From: Saprospiraceae bacterium
GTDB lineage: Bacteria; Bacteroidota; Bacteroidia; Chitinophagales; Saprospiraceae
NCBI GenBank assembly: GCA_016710265.1
Contig: JADJJL010000003.1
Span: 325,001-389,000, forward strand
Direction: 5' to 3'
DNA length: 64,000 bases
The translations under genes and the position numbers were made by a program. The notes beneath the pieces are model-generated. The model was not told the origin of the DNA, made no database searches, and was given only the letters and a program-made list of their open reading frames with translations. Shown piece by piece: positions 1 through 9,150 of the stretch; position 1 is the first letter of the stretch; each line of letters starts with the position of its first letter.

Positions 1-931
1 TACTTTCGCGATCAGACTGCAAACCTAAAATAAGAGAATAAGATTGCCTGGGATAGCTGATTTTTTTGTAGGTAAATAGGTGTTGATCGTTTAGTTCAAT
101 ATTGAATATATCTTTTGACTGGATGGCTTTGTGTAGATCGATGTTAAAATCCGTAAAAGCGGTTGCTGGATTTGATTTCTCAAAACCAAATTGTTTTTCA
201 TGATCAGGATGAAGAAGATAGTATCCTTCTTGATTGATTAGATAGAGTTTAAATTCTTTTGGGACCGTAGATTTTAACTCATCCAAAAATGCGTTTAGGT
301 TGGCATTGATGATGATGATTCCAAAGACCGTATCGGAAATATATATGGGGCAAGCTGCACGTAAAGTGGTCATTTCTGGTTTGGAAATTTTTCCAAACTC
401 CTTGTTGAGATCGATCACCGAAAAGTAAACGGAATCTTTGGGATACTCCAGTGTTTCTGTAAAATACGTATACTCTCCTTTTCTTTGTAGTTGATCCCTT
501 TGGATTAAAAAAAGTGTATTTCCTTTTCTATCCGCACGAATGAGCTCCTGGCCGTTGTTGATTTTTCCAATGACGCGAAGTTGCGCGTAATCGGGTTTGG
601 TGGACATAAAGGAGATATAATCTTCTGCAAGTTTATTGTGTTTGTATTCAGAATTTTTAAAATATTGATCTTGAATGTATTCTTCCAAATAAGGACTTCG
701 GGAAAGATAGAGTATGTCTTTTTTAATATGGTCAATGTAGGAATTGATTTTAAGGTCCAACATTTCGATATTGTGTTCCAATTGTTGTCTGGAGCTGGCG
801 AGCACAATGTCTGAACTGATTTTATAAAGGAAGTAACCAATCAGCGAAGAACTGATTAAAATAAGGAATATGTAGAATGCTGCATTTTTAACTGCAAGGG
901 AAATAAACCGTTTTTTTTGGATGAATGCCAT
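1..931 (-). CDS. Membrane-bound sensor protein, N-terminal part (Cache-like periplasmic domain), cut by window edge
   Basis: An open frame runs on the minus strand from an ATG at 931 to the left edge with no stop, about 310 residues. After a basic N-terminus (MAFIQKKRF) there is one membrane segment at about residues 12-33, then a long soluble region that begins with a helical stretch (SSRQQLEHNIEMLDLKINSYIDHI broken into shorter heptads) and continues as a mixed alpha/beta domain containing 'GFEKSNP', 'YYLLHPDHEKQFGF' and 'DTVFGIIIINANL'. That architecture and the 'LHPD...' segment are typical of double-Cache extracytoplasmic sensor domains of histidine kinases and diguanylate cyclases. The second membrane segment and output domain lie outside the window, so the output (kinase, GGDEF or other) is unknown. 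It starts 14 bp after the rnhA stop and is probably the last gene of an operon with rnhA and the HAD gene. Confidence 0.75.
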   Translation of the reverse strand, partial: MAFIQKKRFISLAVKNAAFYIFLILISSSLIGYFLYKISSDIVLASSRQQLEHNIEMLDLKINSYIDHIKKDILYLSRSPYLEEYIQDQYFKNSEYKHNKLAEDYISFMSTKPDYAQLRVIGKINNGQELIRADRKGNTLFLIQRDQLQRKGEYTYFTETLEYPKDSVYFSVIDLNKEFGKISKPEMTTLRAACPIYISDTVFGIIIINANLNAFLDELKSTVPKEFKLYLINQEGYYLLHPDHEKQFGFEKSNPATAFTDFNIDLHKAIQSKDIFNIELNDQHLFTYKKISYPRQSYSLILGLQSDRES

Positions 932-945
932 AATTTGTTCATTCC

Positions 946-1578
946 TTATTTGCGACCAAAGTCAGCGGGAATTTCTCCCCACTTCTGCGTTTCCCATTTT
1001 ATGATGGGATTGAGAACGGTATTTTGATTTAGCCAAAGTGTTGCCCTTTTTAATAGATCAAAAAGAATTTGATTGCTTGCATTAAATTCCAATTTGGTTT
1101 TTGCTTTCTTTTGTTTAATCCAGCTGATGGCGGTGGCACTGTCGCTGTATATTCTGGTGATGCTGTCATTTTTCTTTTGAAGCATGGCCAAAGCGTGTAC
1201 CAGCGCTAGAAATTCACCCACGTTGTTGGTTCCATTTTTATAAGGCCCTTGGTGAAATAAAACTTGGCCGCTGTAAGGATCCACGCCCCTATATTCCATT
1301 GGACCGGGATTTCCTTCACATGCAGCATCAACGGTGATACTTCCATGTGGAACATATTGCTGCCAATTTTCTCTTGTTTTAATGCTTTTATTCGATTTTG
1401 TTATGGGAGCTTGGTAGCCTGATAAATAGGCATCATTTGCTTCTTCCATAGATTCAAACGATTTATATCTTGCCCCAGGAAAACCCTTAATTTGATTCTG
1501 ACATTTATCCCAACTGGTGTAGACCCCTGGTTCATTCCCCTCCCAAACCACATAAAATTTTGGTTTATTTTTTTTCAT
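946..1578 (-). CDS. rnhA: Ribonuclease HI with N-terminal viroplasmin-type hybrid-binding domain
   Basis: Cleaves the RNA strand of RNA-DNA hybrids. Residues 4-52 form the caulimovirus viroplasmin-like hybrid-binding domain (KFYVVWEGNEPGVYTSW...), and residues 80-210 the RNase H fold. The four metal ligands are visible: D84 in VDAACEGNPG, E122 in NNVGEFLAL, D146 in IYSDS and D206 in the last residues (PADFGRK). At 210 residues it has the usual length of the Bacteroidota form. The reading frame is open further upstream to 1731, but that extension overlaps the HAD gene and shows no homology, so the ATG at 1578 (7 bp after the HAD stop) is chosen. The window also carries RNase HII at 49630. Confidence 0.93.
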   Translation of the reverse strand: MKKNKPKFYVVWEGNEPGVYTSWDKCQNQIKGFPGARYKSFESMEEANDAYLSGYQAPITKSNKSIKTRENWQQYVPHGSITVDAACEGNPGPMEYRGVDPYSGQVLFHQGPYKNGTNNVGEFLALVHALAMLQKKNDSITRIYSDSATAISWIKQKKAKTKLEFNASNQILFDLLKRATLWLNQNTVLNPIIKWETQKWGEIPADFGRK

Positions 1579-1585
1579 AAATAAA

Positions 1586-2005
1586 TCAGGATGGAATGGA
1601 ATTTTGGATGGGTTTTTCCAAATCAGGAAATGTACCTTCATATAGATTAAATGTGACCTGATGATTGTCGATCCAATGATAATTTCCTCCACGTGGTTTG
1701 CCCATGACGAGACCATGGTATTTAAATCCATGCCGATCCAACCACTCAGTGGTCACCTGTCTTAATTCTTCTGTTCTGCTTGTAAAAAAATAAACATGAT
1801 GACCTAATTGATAGATGCCGTTGACATATTCCAATGCTCCCGGATAAATTATCGCGTCTTTCATTCTGTGCGCTTCTTCATTGGAGATATCATCACAGAT
1901 GGTTCCATCAATGTCGATGAGATAATTTTTTTTTCCGGGAGGTAATTCCGGACTTAAAATATGACCTTGTTCGTCTTGTTTAAAAATTAATTCTTCATCG
2001 GTCAT
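1586..2005 (-). CDS. Small HAD-superfamily phosphatase
   Basis: A 139-residue single-domain HAD hydrolase. Motif I is DIDGT with D31 and D33, motif II is the Thr of FFTSRTEE (about T75), and the Lys of GKPRGG (about K103) followed by WIDNH (about D113) supplies motifs III and IV. There is no sizeable cap domain, as in the small HAD proteins found beside capsule and nucleotide-sugar genes. The substrate cannot be read from the sequence; a small phosphomonoester is the default expectation. It is followed after 7 bp by rnhA, suggesting co-transcription. The C-terminal tail (PIQNSIPS) ends cleanly at 1586. Confidence 0.8.
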   Translation of the reverse strand: MTDEELIFKQDEQGHILSPELPPGKKNYLIDIDGTICDDISNEEAHRMKDAIIYPGALEYVNGIYQLGHHVYFFTSRTEELRQVTTEWLDRHGFKYHGLVMGKPRGGNYHWIDNHQVTFNLYEGTFPDLEKPIQNSIPS

Positions 2006-2058
2006 GTTTTCAAAATTGGTGTTTTATTTCTAGCAGATATTATTCTTTTACCTGATTA

Positions 2059-4074
2059 TTATTTCAACCATTTATCCAACCAACTATAAAATTCTCTTTG
2101 CCATAGTAAACCGTTTTGTGCAGATTGAATCCAATGTCCTTCTTCGGGAAATAGAAGCAATCTGGACGGCAAACCTTTTAACCTGGCCACTTGGAAGGCT
2201 TGCATTCCTTCACTGACAGGAACTCTAAAATCTTTTTCACCATGGATCACCATCATTGGTGTGTCCCAGTTTTCTACAAACTTGTGTGGTGAAAATTTTT
2301 CATATTGTTTTTTATTTCCTTTGTCCCAATAAGGTCCTCCAATATCATAATTGACAAACCACATTTCTTCGGTGGTTCCGTACATCGATTCTAAATTAAA
2401 TACACCGCAGTGGGATAAAAAGCATTTAAATCTTTTTTGATGATTTCCTGCTAAATAAAAAACTGAATATCCACCAAAGCTAGCGCCGATGGCACCTAAT
2501 TTATTTTTATCAACATAGGATTCTTTAGAGGCGTCATCAATGGCGGATAGATAATCTTTCATACATTGACCTCCCCAATCTTTAGAAATGGCGAGATTCC
2601 ATTCTTGTCCGAATCCCGGCATTCCTCTTCTGCAAGGCGCTACGATGACATAACCATTGGAAGCCATCAAAGAAAAATTCCAGCGATAACTAAAAAATTG
2701 GCTCACGGTAGATTGTGGTCCTCCTTGACAATATAGTAAAGTAGGGTACTTTTTATTGGGATCAAAATCCGGCGGAAGAATGGTCCAAACCAACATTTTT
2801 TTACCATCGGTGGTATTGACCCATTTTTGTTTGACTTCTGGTTTTTTAATAGTTGACCAAAGTTCTGTATTGACTTGGGTGATTTGTTTGCTGGTACCGT
2901 TGACGTTGACAAAATATATTTCTGCGGGCTGCACCATGGAATTTCTGCTAGCTACTAAACCTTTTGTGGTTGGAACAAAACTATTATAGTCGTGAACTCC
3001 AGTCGTAATTTGTCGGATTTGTAAACTGTTTAAATCCTGAATAAAGATTTGCCTGCAAGCATCTTTGGCAGAGATAAAAAATAAACTTTTTCCATCCGGT
3101 GCAAAACTGGCATTGTCTGCATCATTGTCGTAATCAGCTCCGATCATTTTGACGCTGGAACTTGTAAGATCATACAACACCAATTGGTTTTTATCTGCTT
3201 CGTATCCTGGCGTTGTCATGGCATTCCAAATTAATTTTTTGCCATCGGGAGAAAACACAGGATTTTTATCATAACCTTTATTTGATTCACTGACGTTTTT
3301 TGTAGATTTTGTTTGCACATCGTACACAAAAATATCGGTGTTGGTGCTGAGCGCATATTCCCTACCAGTTAGTTTTTTACAACTGTAGGCAATGTAACGA
3401 CTGTCCGCGCTGATGCTGACTTGTTCGATGCCGTCCATTGGATCAACAGGAGCCTGAAATGCCGCATTGACTATATTGATTGCCTCACCAAGCATTTTTC
3501 CATCCAAGATTTTAGCATAGAATACATTGTTGTCGTGTTGATCATCCCAACTTTTCCAATGTCTATACATCAGATCATCATAAATTCTTGCATTGGCCAG
3601 TGGAAGATCAGGATGTTTTTCTTGTGTGGTCATTCTGTATTTAACATCTTTAAGAAATACCAGCGCGTCGCTTTTTGGTGAAATAAGAAATCCGTTCATT
3701 TCGATGTCTGCCCATTTATTTTGATCTGAACCATCCGCATTACATGTAAAGGGAATTCCATTGGACAAGAACATGATTTTTTGACCATTTTGGAAAAAAC
3801 GTGCATTGTTTTCATGTCCTTCCATATTGGTAATCTTCACTGGATTGGCAGCACCATCCGTGCGTACTGTATATAAATCCGTATTGGATTTGTTGGTACT
3901 GATATCATATTTGGTTAAGGAGTAAACTGCAAGGAGTCCATCCGGAGAAACATCTTCTAAATTAATTCTACCAAGTTTCCAAAGCGTTTCTGCAGTTAGC
4001 ATTTGCTGTTGGGAATAACTTGGAAATTGAAAAACGATGACAATGCATAAATAAATCAGAGATTTCATATTCAA
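2059..4074 (-). CDS. Exported S9-family prolyl-oligopeptidase-type serine peptidase
   Basis: A 671-residue peptidase with an N-terminal signal peptide (hydrophobic residues 4-17, cleavage near SYSQQQ). Residues about 30-410 contain WD40/TolB-like blades recognisable by repeated 'SPDG' segments (VSPDGLLAVYS, FSPDGKKLIWN, FAPDGKSLFFI), forming the beta-propeller gate. The C-terminal alpha/beta hydrolase carries nucleophile S532 in GASFGGYS, acid D615 in GEKDFRVP and H647 in EEGHW, the complete S9 triad. Family knowledge says such enzymes cleave short peptides, often acylaminoacyl- or dipeptidyl-peptidases, in the periplasm. The gene begins 31 bp after the DUF3467 gene and is probably driven by the promoter at 4443. 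Confidence 0.92.
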   Translation of the reverse strand: MNMKSLIYLCIVIVFQFPSYSQQQMLTAETLWKLGRINLEDVSPDGLLAVYSLTKYDISTNKSNTDLYTVRTDGAANPVKITNMEGHENNARFFQNGQKIMFLSNGIPFTCNADGSDQNKWADIEMNGFLISPKSDALVFLKDVKYRMTTQEKHPDLPLANARIYDDLMYRHWKSWDDQHDNNVFYAKILDGKMLGEAINIVNAAFQAPVDPMDGIEQVSISADSRYIAYSCKKLTGREYALSTNTDIFVYDVQTKSTKNVSESNKGYDKNPVFSPDGKKLIWNAMTTPGYEADKNQLVLYDLTSSSVKMIGADYDNDADNASFAPDGKSLFFISAKDACRQIFIQDLNSLQIRQITTGVHDYNSFVPTTKGLVASRNSMVQPAEIYFVNVNGTSKQITQVNTELWSTIKKPEVKQKWVNTTDGKKMLVWTILPPDFDPNKKYPTLLYCQGGPQSTVSQFFSYRWNFSLMASNGYVIVAPCRRGMPGFGQEWNLAISKDWGGQCMKDYLSAIDDASKESYVDKNKLGAIGASFGGYSVFYLAGNHQKRFKCFLSHCGVFNLESMYGTTEEMWFVNYDIGGPYWDKGNKKQYEKFSPHKFVENWDTPMMVIHGEKDFRVPVSEGMQAFQVARLKGLPSRLLLFPEEGHWIQSAQNGLLWQREFYSWLDKWLK

Positions 4075-4105
4075 GTATAAATTATGATTTGATCAAATAA
4101 ATAAA

Positions 4106-4423
4106 TCAAGCTTGTGCGGTGGGTGTGTTGAATGCCATTGGTGGCATTTGTGGTGGTTCATTGTCCTGAATGGAACCAAATTGTTGTTCGTATTTGTGCA
4201 CATTTTCACCGAGTGCTTTCATCAATCGCTTGGCGTGTTGTGGAGTTAAAATAATTCTTGATTTGACTTTAGCTTTTGGGACATTGGGCATAAGTCTTAT
4301 AAAATCTAAAACAAACTCCGAATGAGAATGTGAAATGATTGCCAGATTGGAGTATACACCTTCAGCGGTTTCCTCATTGAGCTCGATGTTAATTTCATTG
4401 GGATTTTTTGCTGGTTCAGCCAT
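4106..4423 (-). CDS. DUF3467 family protein
   Basis: A 105-residue soluble protein matching the DUF3467 pattern: an acidic N-terminus (INIELNEETAEGVYSNLAII), a central 'SHSEFVLDFIRLMPN' strand-helix and 'SRIILTPQHAKRLMKAL', then a low-complexity Pro/Met tail. The family is small, widespread in bacteria and of unknown function. A perfect TAnnTTTG box about 20 bp upstream fixes the start at 4423. It is the first gene of a likely two-gene unit with the S9 peptidase. Confidence 0.88.
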   Translation of the reverse strand: MAEPAKNPNEINIELNEETAEGVYSNLAIISHSHSEFVLDFIRLMPNVPKAKVKSRIILTPQHAKRLMKALGENVHKYEQQFGSIQDNEPPQMPPMAFNTPTAQA

Positions 4424-4442
4424 GATTTTTACTTTTAATGAG

Positions 4443-4450
4443 CAAAATTA
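4443..4450 (-). promoter_or_regulatory. Bacteroidota -7 promoter box for the DUF3467 gene
   Basis: On the minus strand this reads TAATTTTG, a perfect match to the Bacteroidota -7 consensus TAnnTTTG. The predicted transcription start is near 4439, giving a leader of about 16 nt to the ATG at 4423. I see no convincing -33 element. Confidence 0.65.
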
Positions 4451-4661
4451 ACCAATTTCCAGTAGATTAAGTTTAAATATTCCTTAAACTAAAGTACATA
4501 AAGCATTTTTTAATATATAAAAAATTTCGATATTTGTTTTATATTAATTGATCGCATTTATGAGATGTATACTTTTAGATCCATTTAAAATGAGGATTTA
4601 TAAAAAGTATATTTTTTTTATTGAGTTTAATTAAATTAATATCAGGCTTAGAAAAATACTT

Positions 4662-5582
4662 TTATTTTTTAGAAATAAGTTCTTGGATGCATTCTTGGAT
4701 GTCTGAATATTTGAATTTATAATTTTGAGAAAGAAGATTGGAAGGAAATATTTTGGAATCTGTCAAAACTAATTCAGACATGCCAAATGGTGCAAGACGA
4801 ACAAGAAATTTGGGGATGCCAAACGATAAAAAAACAGATGTAAAAACCTTTGAAGCAATTTGCATGATTTCTTTTTGAGAGACAGGATTTGGCGAGGTCA
4901 AATTGTATAATTTTGATGGATTGTTTTGTTGTAGGATAAACCAGATGGATTGAGCAACATCCTCCAAATGAATCCAGGAATAAACTTGCTGGCCATTGCC
5001 AAACCAATTTAAAAATCCCAATTTGGAACTCATGGTCATTGGAGGCCACATTCCGCCTAATTTACTGAGTACAAGTCCCAGTCGGACATGAACCAAATGG
5101 TTGGTTAAAGGTCTGAGCATTTCAGATTCTTTCTCCCATTTTTGAACGGTTTCTGTAAGGAAGCCCCCTTGCCCCAAACTTGAAAGCTCATTTAATTCTT
5201 CACCCGGCCGATGTCCATAAATACCAATGGCGCTGGCCTGAATAATCATACGAGGCCTTTGTTTTGATTCTATGAGTCCAGTGGCAAGGGTTTGGATAGC
5301 ATCTAAGCGCGATTGTAAGATCAGCTTTTTTCTAGCTCTGGTCCACAAACCGCCTGCGATAGAAGATCCTGCCAAATTGATGATGGTATCAATGCCTTCC
5401 AAAGCGTGCAGATCCATGCTATGTTGACCAGGATCCCAGGTAAATCTTGCTTTCTGTGGATCAGAAGCTTGCCGGCTGAGGATATTTACTTCCTGATTTT
5501 GGGCAATTAGTCTATTTTTTAAGGATTGACCAATAAGTCCGGTACCACCTGTGATCAGAATTTTAGATCTTTGTACTTCCAT
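4662..5582 (-). CDS. TIGR01777-family NAD(P)-dependent epimerase/dehydratase
   Basis: A 306-residue extended short-chain dehydrogenase. The Rossmann motif is ILITGGTGLIGQSL at residues 8-21. Features of the TIGR01777 (YfcH/SULA-like) family include FTWDPGQHSMD, IINLAGSSIAGGLWTRARK and the C-terminal 'F.FKYSDIQECIQELI' helix of the DUF1731 domain. The usual active-site region is QASAIGIYGHRPGEEL. The family's substrate is unknown; it is chromosomally conserved and often linked to cell division or heme genes by annotation only. The gene is divergent from the binding-protein gene at 5613, with a 30-bp gap that must hold both promoters. About 240 bp of AT-rich spacer follow its stop. Confidence 0.88.
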   Translation of the reverse strand: MEVQRSKILITGGTGLIGQSLKNRLIAQNQEVNILSRQASDPQKARFTWDPGQHSMDLHALEGIDTIINLAGSSIAGGLWTRARKKLILQSRLDAIQTLATGLIESKQRPRMIIQASAIGIYGHRPGEELNELSSLGQGGFLTETVQKWEKESEMLRPLTNHLVHVRLGLVLSKLGGMWPPMTMSSKLGFLNWFGNGQQVYSWIHLEDVAQSIWFILQQNNPSKLYNLTSPNPVSQKEIMQIASKVFTSVFLSFGIPKFLVRLAPFGMSELVLTDSKIFPSNLLSQNYKFKYSDIQECIQELISKK

Positions 5583-5612
5583 CTTTTTTGGATTGGTTGA
5601 TAAAACAATAAA

Positions 5613-7343
5613 ATGAACTTAAAGATTAGTTTCTCAAATTACCTTCTCCTCTTTTTGTATTTAGTGACCATGGCTTGCAAACCTGAAACTGAGAATAAAC
5701 TATTCAATCTTAAGATCAGGGTCAAGGATGAACCCGATTGTTTGCACCCGATCGTATCTACTTCTTCACTGGCGACACAATTGGAGGTATTGATCATGCC
5801 ACCTTTGTTTGAGTACAGTCCTGACCAGTTAGAATTATCCCCTTTGCTGGTAAAAAAAATAGGAGAAGCCATAGTATTGAATGATTCGATCATCGCTTAT
5901 GATTATGAGATATTTGAACAAGCTGAGTGGGATGACGAGACTCCTGTGACTGCAAAAGATGTCCATTTTACCATTAAATCTGCATTAAATCCACTTTTAA
6001 AAAATGGAACCTACCGAGGATTTTTTCAAAATATTGTTGACCTGATTCCTGATGTAAGCAATCCTAAAAAATTTAGGGTGACTGTAAAAAGTGATTACAT
6101 GCTCAGCAGAGAGATGAGTGGAAATTTTAGTATTTACCCAGCCCATGTATACGATAGTCAAGCTGTGATGACTAATTTTAGTATTCGTGAATTGGCTTTG
6201 GGAGATTCTGCTTCGTTAGGATTGGAAAAATGGAATAAATTATCTGATTACACTAGACAATACGAAAGTGATATTTTTTGTAAAAATAAAATCGTGGGTT
6301 GCGGACCTTATCGATTGAAATTATGGGAATCGGGGAAACGAATAGTTCTTGAAAAAAAATCAAACTGGTGGGGAGCAGAATTAATTCAGGATTATCCCCT
6401 TTTAGCAGCTTACCCAGACCAGATCGAATACATTGTCATTCCGGAAGAAGCGAGCGCAGTAATTGCGCTTAAAAATGGACAGATCGATTTATTGGCAGAC
6501 ATTAGCGCCAGACAATTTGAAGAGTTAAAAGCGGATTCTGCATTTGGATTTGCGACTCCGGCAGTCATGCAATATTATTACCTTGAATTAAACCACCGAA
6601 ACATTTTTCTAAAAAGAAAGGAGATCAGATTAGCCCTTGCAAAATTGTTGAATCTGGATCAATTTATTGCAACACAAATGAATGGATTGGCTACACGAAT
6701 TGTGGGTCCGGTTTTGCCGTCACCGTCAACATCTTATTACCATCAAGGATTAAAACCCGTGCAATATGATCCACAGGAAGCAAAAAATATATTAAATGCT
6801 GCAGGCTGGAAGGACAGCAATCAAGATGGAACTTTGGATCTTGTGATCGATGGGCAAAAAAAAGAATTGGTTTTAAATCTAGCAGTAACTTCCAACGAAA
6901 CCGGTAAAAATCTTGGAATACTTTTACAGGAAGAGGCAAAAAAAATAGGGATTAAAATAGAATTAAATAGCAAAGAATCTGCGGTCTTTATGAAAGATCG
7001 CAAAGCATTTAATTTCGACCTGCAAACCATGGCGTCCAGACAGGCTCCTTCCTTGTGGGATCCATTTCAGGCATGGCACACACAACAATCAAATCCGGGA
7101 GGATTTAATGTCTCCGGTTATGGAAATGCGGTGACCGATAGTTTAATTATGGCCATCCGAAATGCAAAGGATGAAGTTCAAAGAAAACAAGCGTATTTGG
7201 ATTTTCAACAAATACTCTACGATGACCAGGCTCATATATTTTTATTTTCGCCACTGGAGAAAATAGTATACCGAAAAGGGTTAGAAGTTATTCCAACAGT
7301 TCGCAGACCGGGTTATGTCGAAAACATGATAAGGAATAAATAG
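5613..7343 (+). CDS. Peptide/nickel-type ABC transporter substrate-binding lipoprotein
   Basis: A 576-residue SBP_bac_5 protein. The N-terminus has a short signal ending in VTMAC, so it is probably lipidated at Cys22 although the lipobox is loose. Family hallmarks visible are 'WDDETPVTAKDVHFTIKSAL', 'GCGPYRLKLWESGKRIVLEK..NWWG', 'VIALKNGQIDLLADIS', and 'REIRLALAKLLNLDQFI'-like text around residues 330-345, and the C-terminal 'RQAYLDFQQILYDD..HIFLFSP'. These proteins deliver di- and oligopeptides to a DppBC-type permease. The permease gene follows after 4 bp. No ATPase gene is nearby. Confidence 0.9.
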   Translation: MNLKISFSNYLLLFLYLVTMACKPETENKLFNLKIRVKDEPDCLHPIVSTSSLATQLEVLIMPPLFEYSPDQLELSPLLVKKIGEAIVLNDSIIAYDYEIFEQAEWDDETPVTAKDVHFTIKSALNPLLKNGTYRGFFQNIVDLIPDVSNPKKFRVTVKSDYMLSREMSGNFSIYPAHVYDSQAVMTNFSIRELALGDSASLGLEKWNKLSDYTRQYESDIFCKNKIVGCGPYRLKLWESGKRIVLEKKSNWWGAELIQDYPLLAAYPDQIEYIVIPEEASAVIALKNGQIDLLADISARQFEELKADSAFGFATPAVMQYYYLELNHRNIFLKRKEIRLALAKLLNLDQFIATQMNGLATRIVGPVLPSPSTSYYHQGLKPVQYDPQEAKNILNAAGWKDSNQDGTLDLVIDGQKKELVLNLAVTSNETGKNLGILLQEEAKKIGIKIELNSKESAVFMKDRKAFNFDLQTMASRQAPSLWDPFQAWHTQQSNPGGFNVSGYGNAVTDSLIMAIRNAKDEVQRKQAYLDFQQILYDDQAHIFLFSPLEKIVYRKGLEVIPTVRRPGYVENMIRNK

Positions 7344-7347
7344 TAGA

Positions 7348-8364
7348 ATGTTTAAAGTCTTCTTACATAGTTTGACGAAATCTTTACTGACCTTGATGGT
7401 TTTATCCTTTTTGGGTTTGTGGGTTATCGATCAAATACCAGGGACTGCAGAAGATTTGGGTTCTGATGAAAACACGGAACTCATTTTTAAAAAAGAAAAT
7501 CAAATCCCGCTTTTTTATTTTAGTGTTTTTAAAGAAAGAGAAAAGGATCAGAGCATTGCTTGGTCTGATTTTATTCCACAAATTTCTTGGAATGCAAACC
7601 AAAATCAATACCATCAAATTTTAACAGAAACTTCTTATTCTAAAAAAGATGGAATTCCGGTTTATAAAAAAATTTTACAAGCCCTGTCCTGGACTTTTGC
7701 ATTGCAGCTTCCGGCGGTCATTTTAATTTTTTTATTGTCTTGGTTTCTGGCGGTGTGGGTGATCCAACGCAATTCAAAAAAATGGACAGAGTCGGTGGTG
7801 GGCGTTCTCACTTTATTGCATGCGGTTCCTGTTTTTTGGTTTGGAAGTATGTTAATTTTATTTTTTGCAAATCCTGATTTTCTAAATTGGTTTCCATCCA
7901 TGTATTTGGGTGACGCAAGCTTGGGAGGATTTTCAGCTTGGATTCAGCAACCATCTTGTTTTATATTGCCCTTAATCACCTTGGTACTGCCTTCTTTAGC
8001 CATTCTGTTTTTATTGAGTTATGGAGGACTACATTCCGCACTACACCAAAGATTTTGGATGCGCGCTTACTCATTCGGAATTCCATTTAAAGCAGGATTG
8101 AAGAATGAAATTTATCCACATGCTTTTATCCCGATTCTTGCCTGGATCGCGAATGCCATCCCATTTTTAATGGCAGGATCTTTGGTGGTGGAATCCATTT
8201 TTAGCATTCCGGGTGTAGGCAGATTAATGTATCAATCTGTGGCAGAAAGAGATTGGCCGGTAGCCTATTGGATATTTATGGTTTCAGCTGTTTTTACTTT
8301 GGGAGGAATGATGTTGGCGGATCTCATTCAATGGTATTTGGATCCAAGGACGAGAAAAGAATAA
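7348..8364 (+). CDS. DppB-like ABC transporter permease
   Basis: A 338-residue inner-membrane permease. It has one N-terminal membrane segment (about residues 10-28), a periplasmic stretch of about 90 residues, then five further segments. The DppB family pattern is clear in 'LTLLHAVPVFWFGSMLILFF', 'ARRAY'-like cytoplasmic text (MRAYSFGIPFKAGLKNEIYPHA) and the C-terminal 'ESIFSIPGVGRLMYQSV..RDWP' plus 'LADLIQWYLDPRTR'. The EAA-loop is recognisable but degenerate. It is translated 4 bp after the binding protein. DppC, DppD and DppF partners do not follow: the next gene is on the other strand, behind a terminator, so the transporter is incomplete at this locus. Confidence 0.87.
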   Translation: MFKVFLHSLTKSLLTLMVLSFLGLWVIDQIPGTAEDLGSDENTELIFKKENQIPLFYFSVFKEREKDQSIAWSDFIPQISWNANQNQYHQILTETSYSKKDGIPVYKKILQALSWTFALQLPAVILIFLLSWFLAVWVIQRNSKKWTESVVGVLTLLHAVPVFWFGSMLILFFANPDFLNWFPSMYLGDASLGGFSAWIQQPSCFILPLITLVLPSLAILFLLSYGGLHSALHQRFWMRAYSFGIPFKAGLKNEIYPHAFIPILAWIANAIPFLMAGSLVVESIFSIPGVGRLMYQSVAERDWPVAYWIFMVSAVFTLGGMMLADLIQWYLDPRTRKE

Positions 8365-8390
8365 TTCAATAATACTTATTGTAAAAAAAA

Positions 8391-8414
8391 AGCCGATCAA
8401 TAAATTAACCGGCT
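8391..8414. terminator. Hairpin terminator between convergent genes
   Basis: AGCCG at 8391-8395 pairs with CGGCT at 8410-8414 over a 14-nt AT-rich loop. An A-run precedes it (8383-8390) and TTTTA follows, so it can act in both directions between the permease gene (plus) and the outer-membrane protein gene (minus). Confidence 0.55.
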
Positions 8415-8440
8415 CTTTTATGTTTTAAATTAGAAAGGAT

Positions 8441-8938
8441 TTATTTTAAAATATATCTAACGCTTAAGGCGCCATAACTTCCTCCAAATCCACTTAAGAA
8501 TTCTCCACCAATTACCACGGTCGGAATCCAGTCGATACTTAAATTTAATGGAATATTGTCAAAACTATAGTCCAAACCAATGATACCATGAATTCCAAAA
8601 GATAAAGAAGCATAATCATTATTTGGGTAAAAGTCATTGTCATAATTCCAATAGTAAACAGACGCTCCACCACCTACATACCATTTTAGCCTTTCTACAG
8701 AAGGAATGGCCATGTGATGCTGATAGAATGCAGAAAGGTTTAACCAGCTGTAATAGGTATAGCCTCTATAACCTAATACACCTTCGATTGCTCCTTTTTC
8801 ACTGATGAAAGTTTTGTAGGAAAGACTGAGAGGATATCCTAATCTAAGCCCAACAGCAGATTTATAGTCTTGTGCTTTTACATTGCTTGCGCAGATGAAA
8901 AGGAAAAGTCCGAGGAGAAAAGTAAATTTGATTTTCAT
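8441..8938 (-). CDS. Small outer-membrane beta-barrel protein
   Basis: A 165-residue protein with a clear signal peptide (hydrophobic residues 6-17, cleavage after VKAQ). The mature part is a chain of alternating amphipathic strands rich in Tyr, Gly and Ser (VGLRLGYPLSLSYKTF, IEGVLGYRGYTY, WYVGGGASVYYW, SFGIHGIIGLDYSF, SLSIDW-like) and ends in YILK after an aromatic-rich strand, typical of eight-stranded OmpX/PorT-like barrels. No specific function can be assigned. A perfect -7 box lies about 35 bp upstream. It converges with the ABC permease gene. Confidence 0.8.
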   Translation of the reverse strand: MKIKFTFLLGLFLFICASNVKAQDYKSAVGLRLGYPLSLSYKTFISEKGAIEGVLGYRGYTYYSWLNLSAFYQHHMAIPSVERLKWYVGGGASVYYWNYDNDFYPNNDYASLSFGIHGIIGLDYSFDNIPLNLSIDWIPTVVIGGEFLSGFGGSYGALSVRYILK

Positions 8939-8972
8939 AAACGTAATTTTAAGTTGAATAATTTTGTTTTGG

Positions 8973-8980
8973 CAAAGGTA
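8973..8980 (-). promoter_or_regulatory. -7 promoter box for the outer-membrane protein gene
   Basis: Minus-strand TACCTTTG, a perfect TAnnTTTG. Predicted transcription start near 8969, leader about 31 nt. Confidence 0.65.
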
Positions 8981-9138
8981 AGAACATCCTTTTAAAAGTT
9001 AAATATTTTTTTTAATCAATCGTAATATTTTGTAAATGAATTTATTAGATTAGATTATTGCTAAGGTGTGAATTAATGCTTTGAATTAAGACCATATAAA
9101 TGGATTTTAATTTCAAGTCCAGAGGCTGCTCGAATTGT

Positions 9139-9146
9139 TATTTTTG
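9139..9146 (+). promoter_or_regulatory. -7 promoter box directly abutting kynU
   Basis: TATTTTTG, a perfect TAnnTTTG. It ends only 4 nt before the ATG at 9151, so the transcript is expected to begin at or within a few bases of the start codon (leaderless). It also argues against the longer frame that starts at 9100, because that start would lie upstream of the promoter. Confidence 0.6.
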
Positions 9147-9150
9147 CAGG

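Noticed and set aside
9100..9150. Longer kynU start with a Cys-rich 17-residue extension
   Set aside because: It lies upstream of the -7 box and is not family-like.
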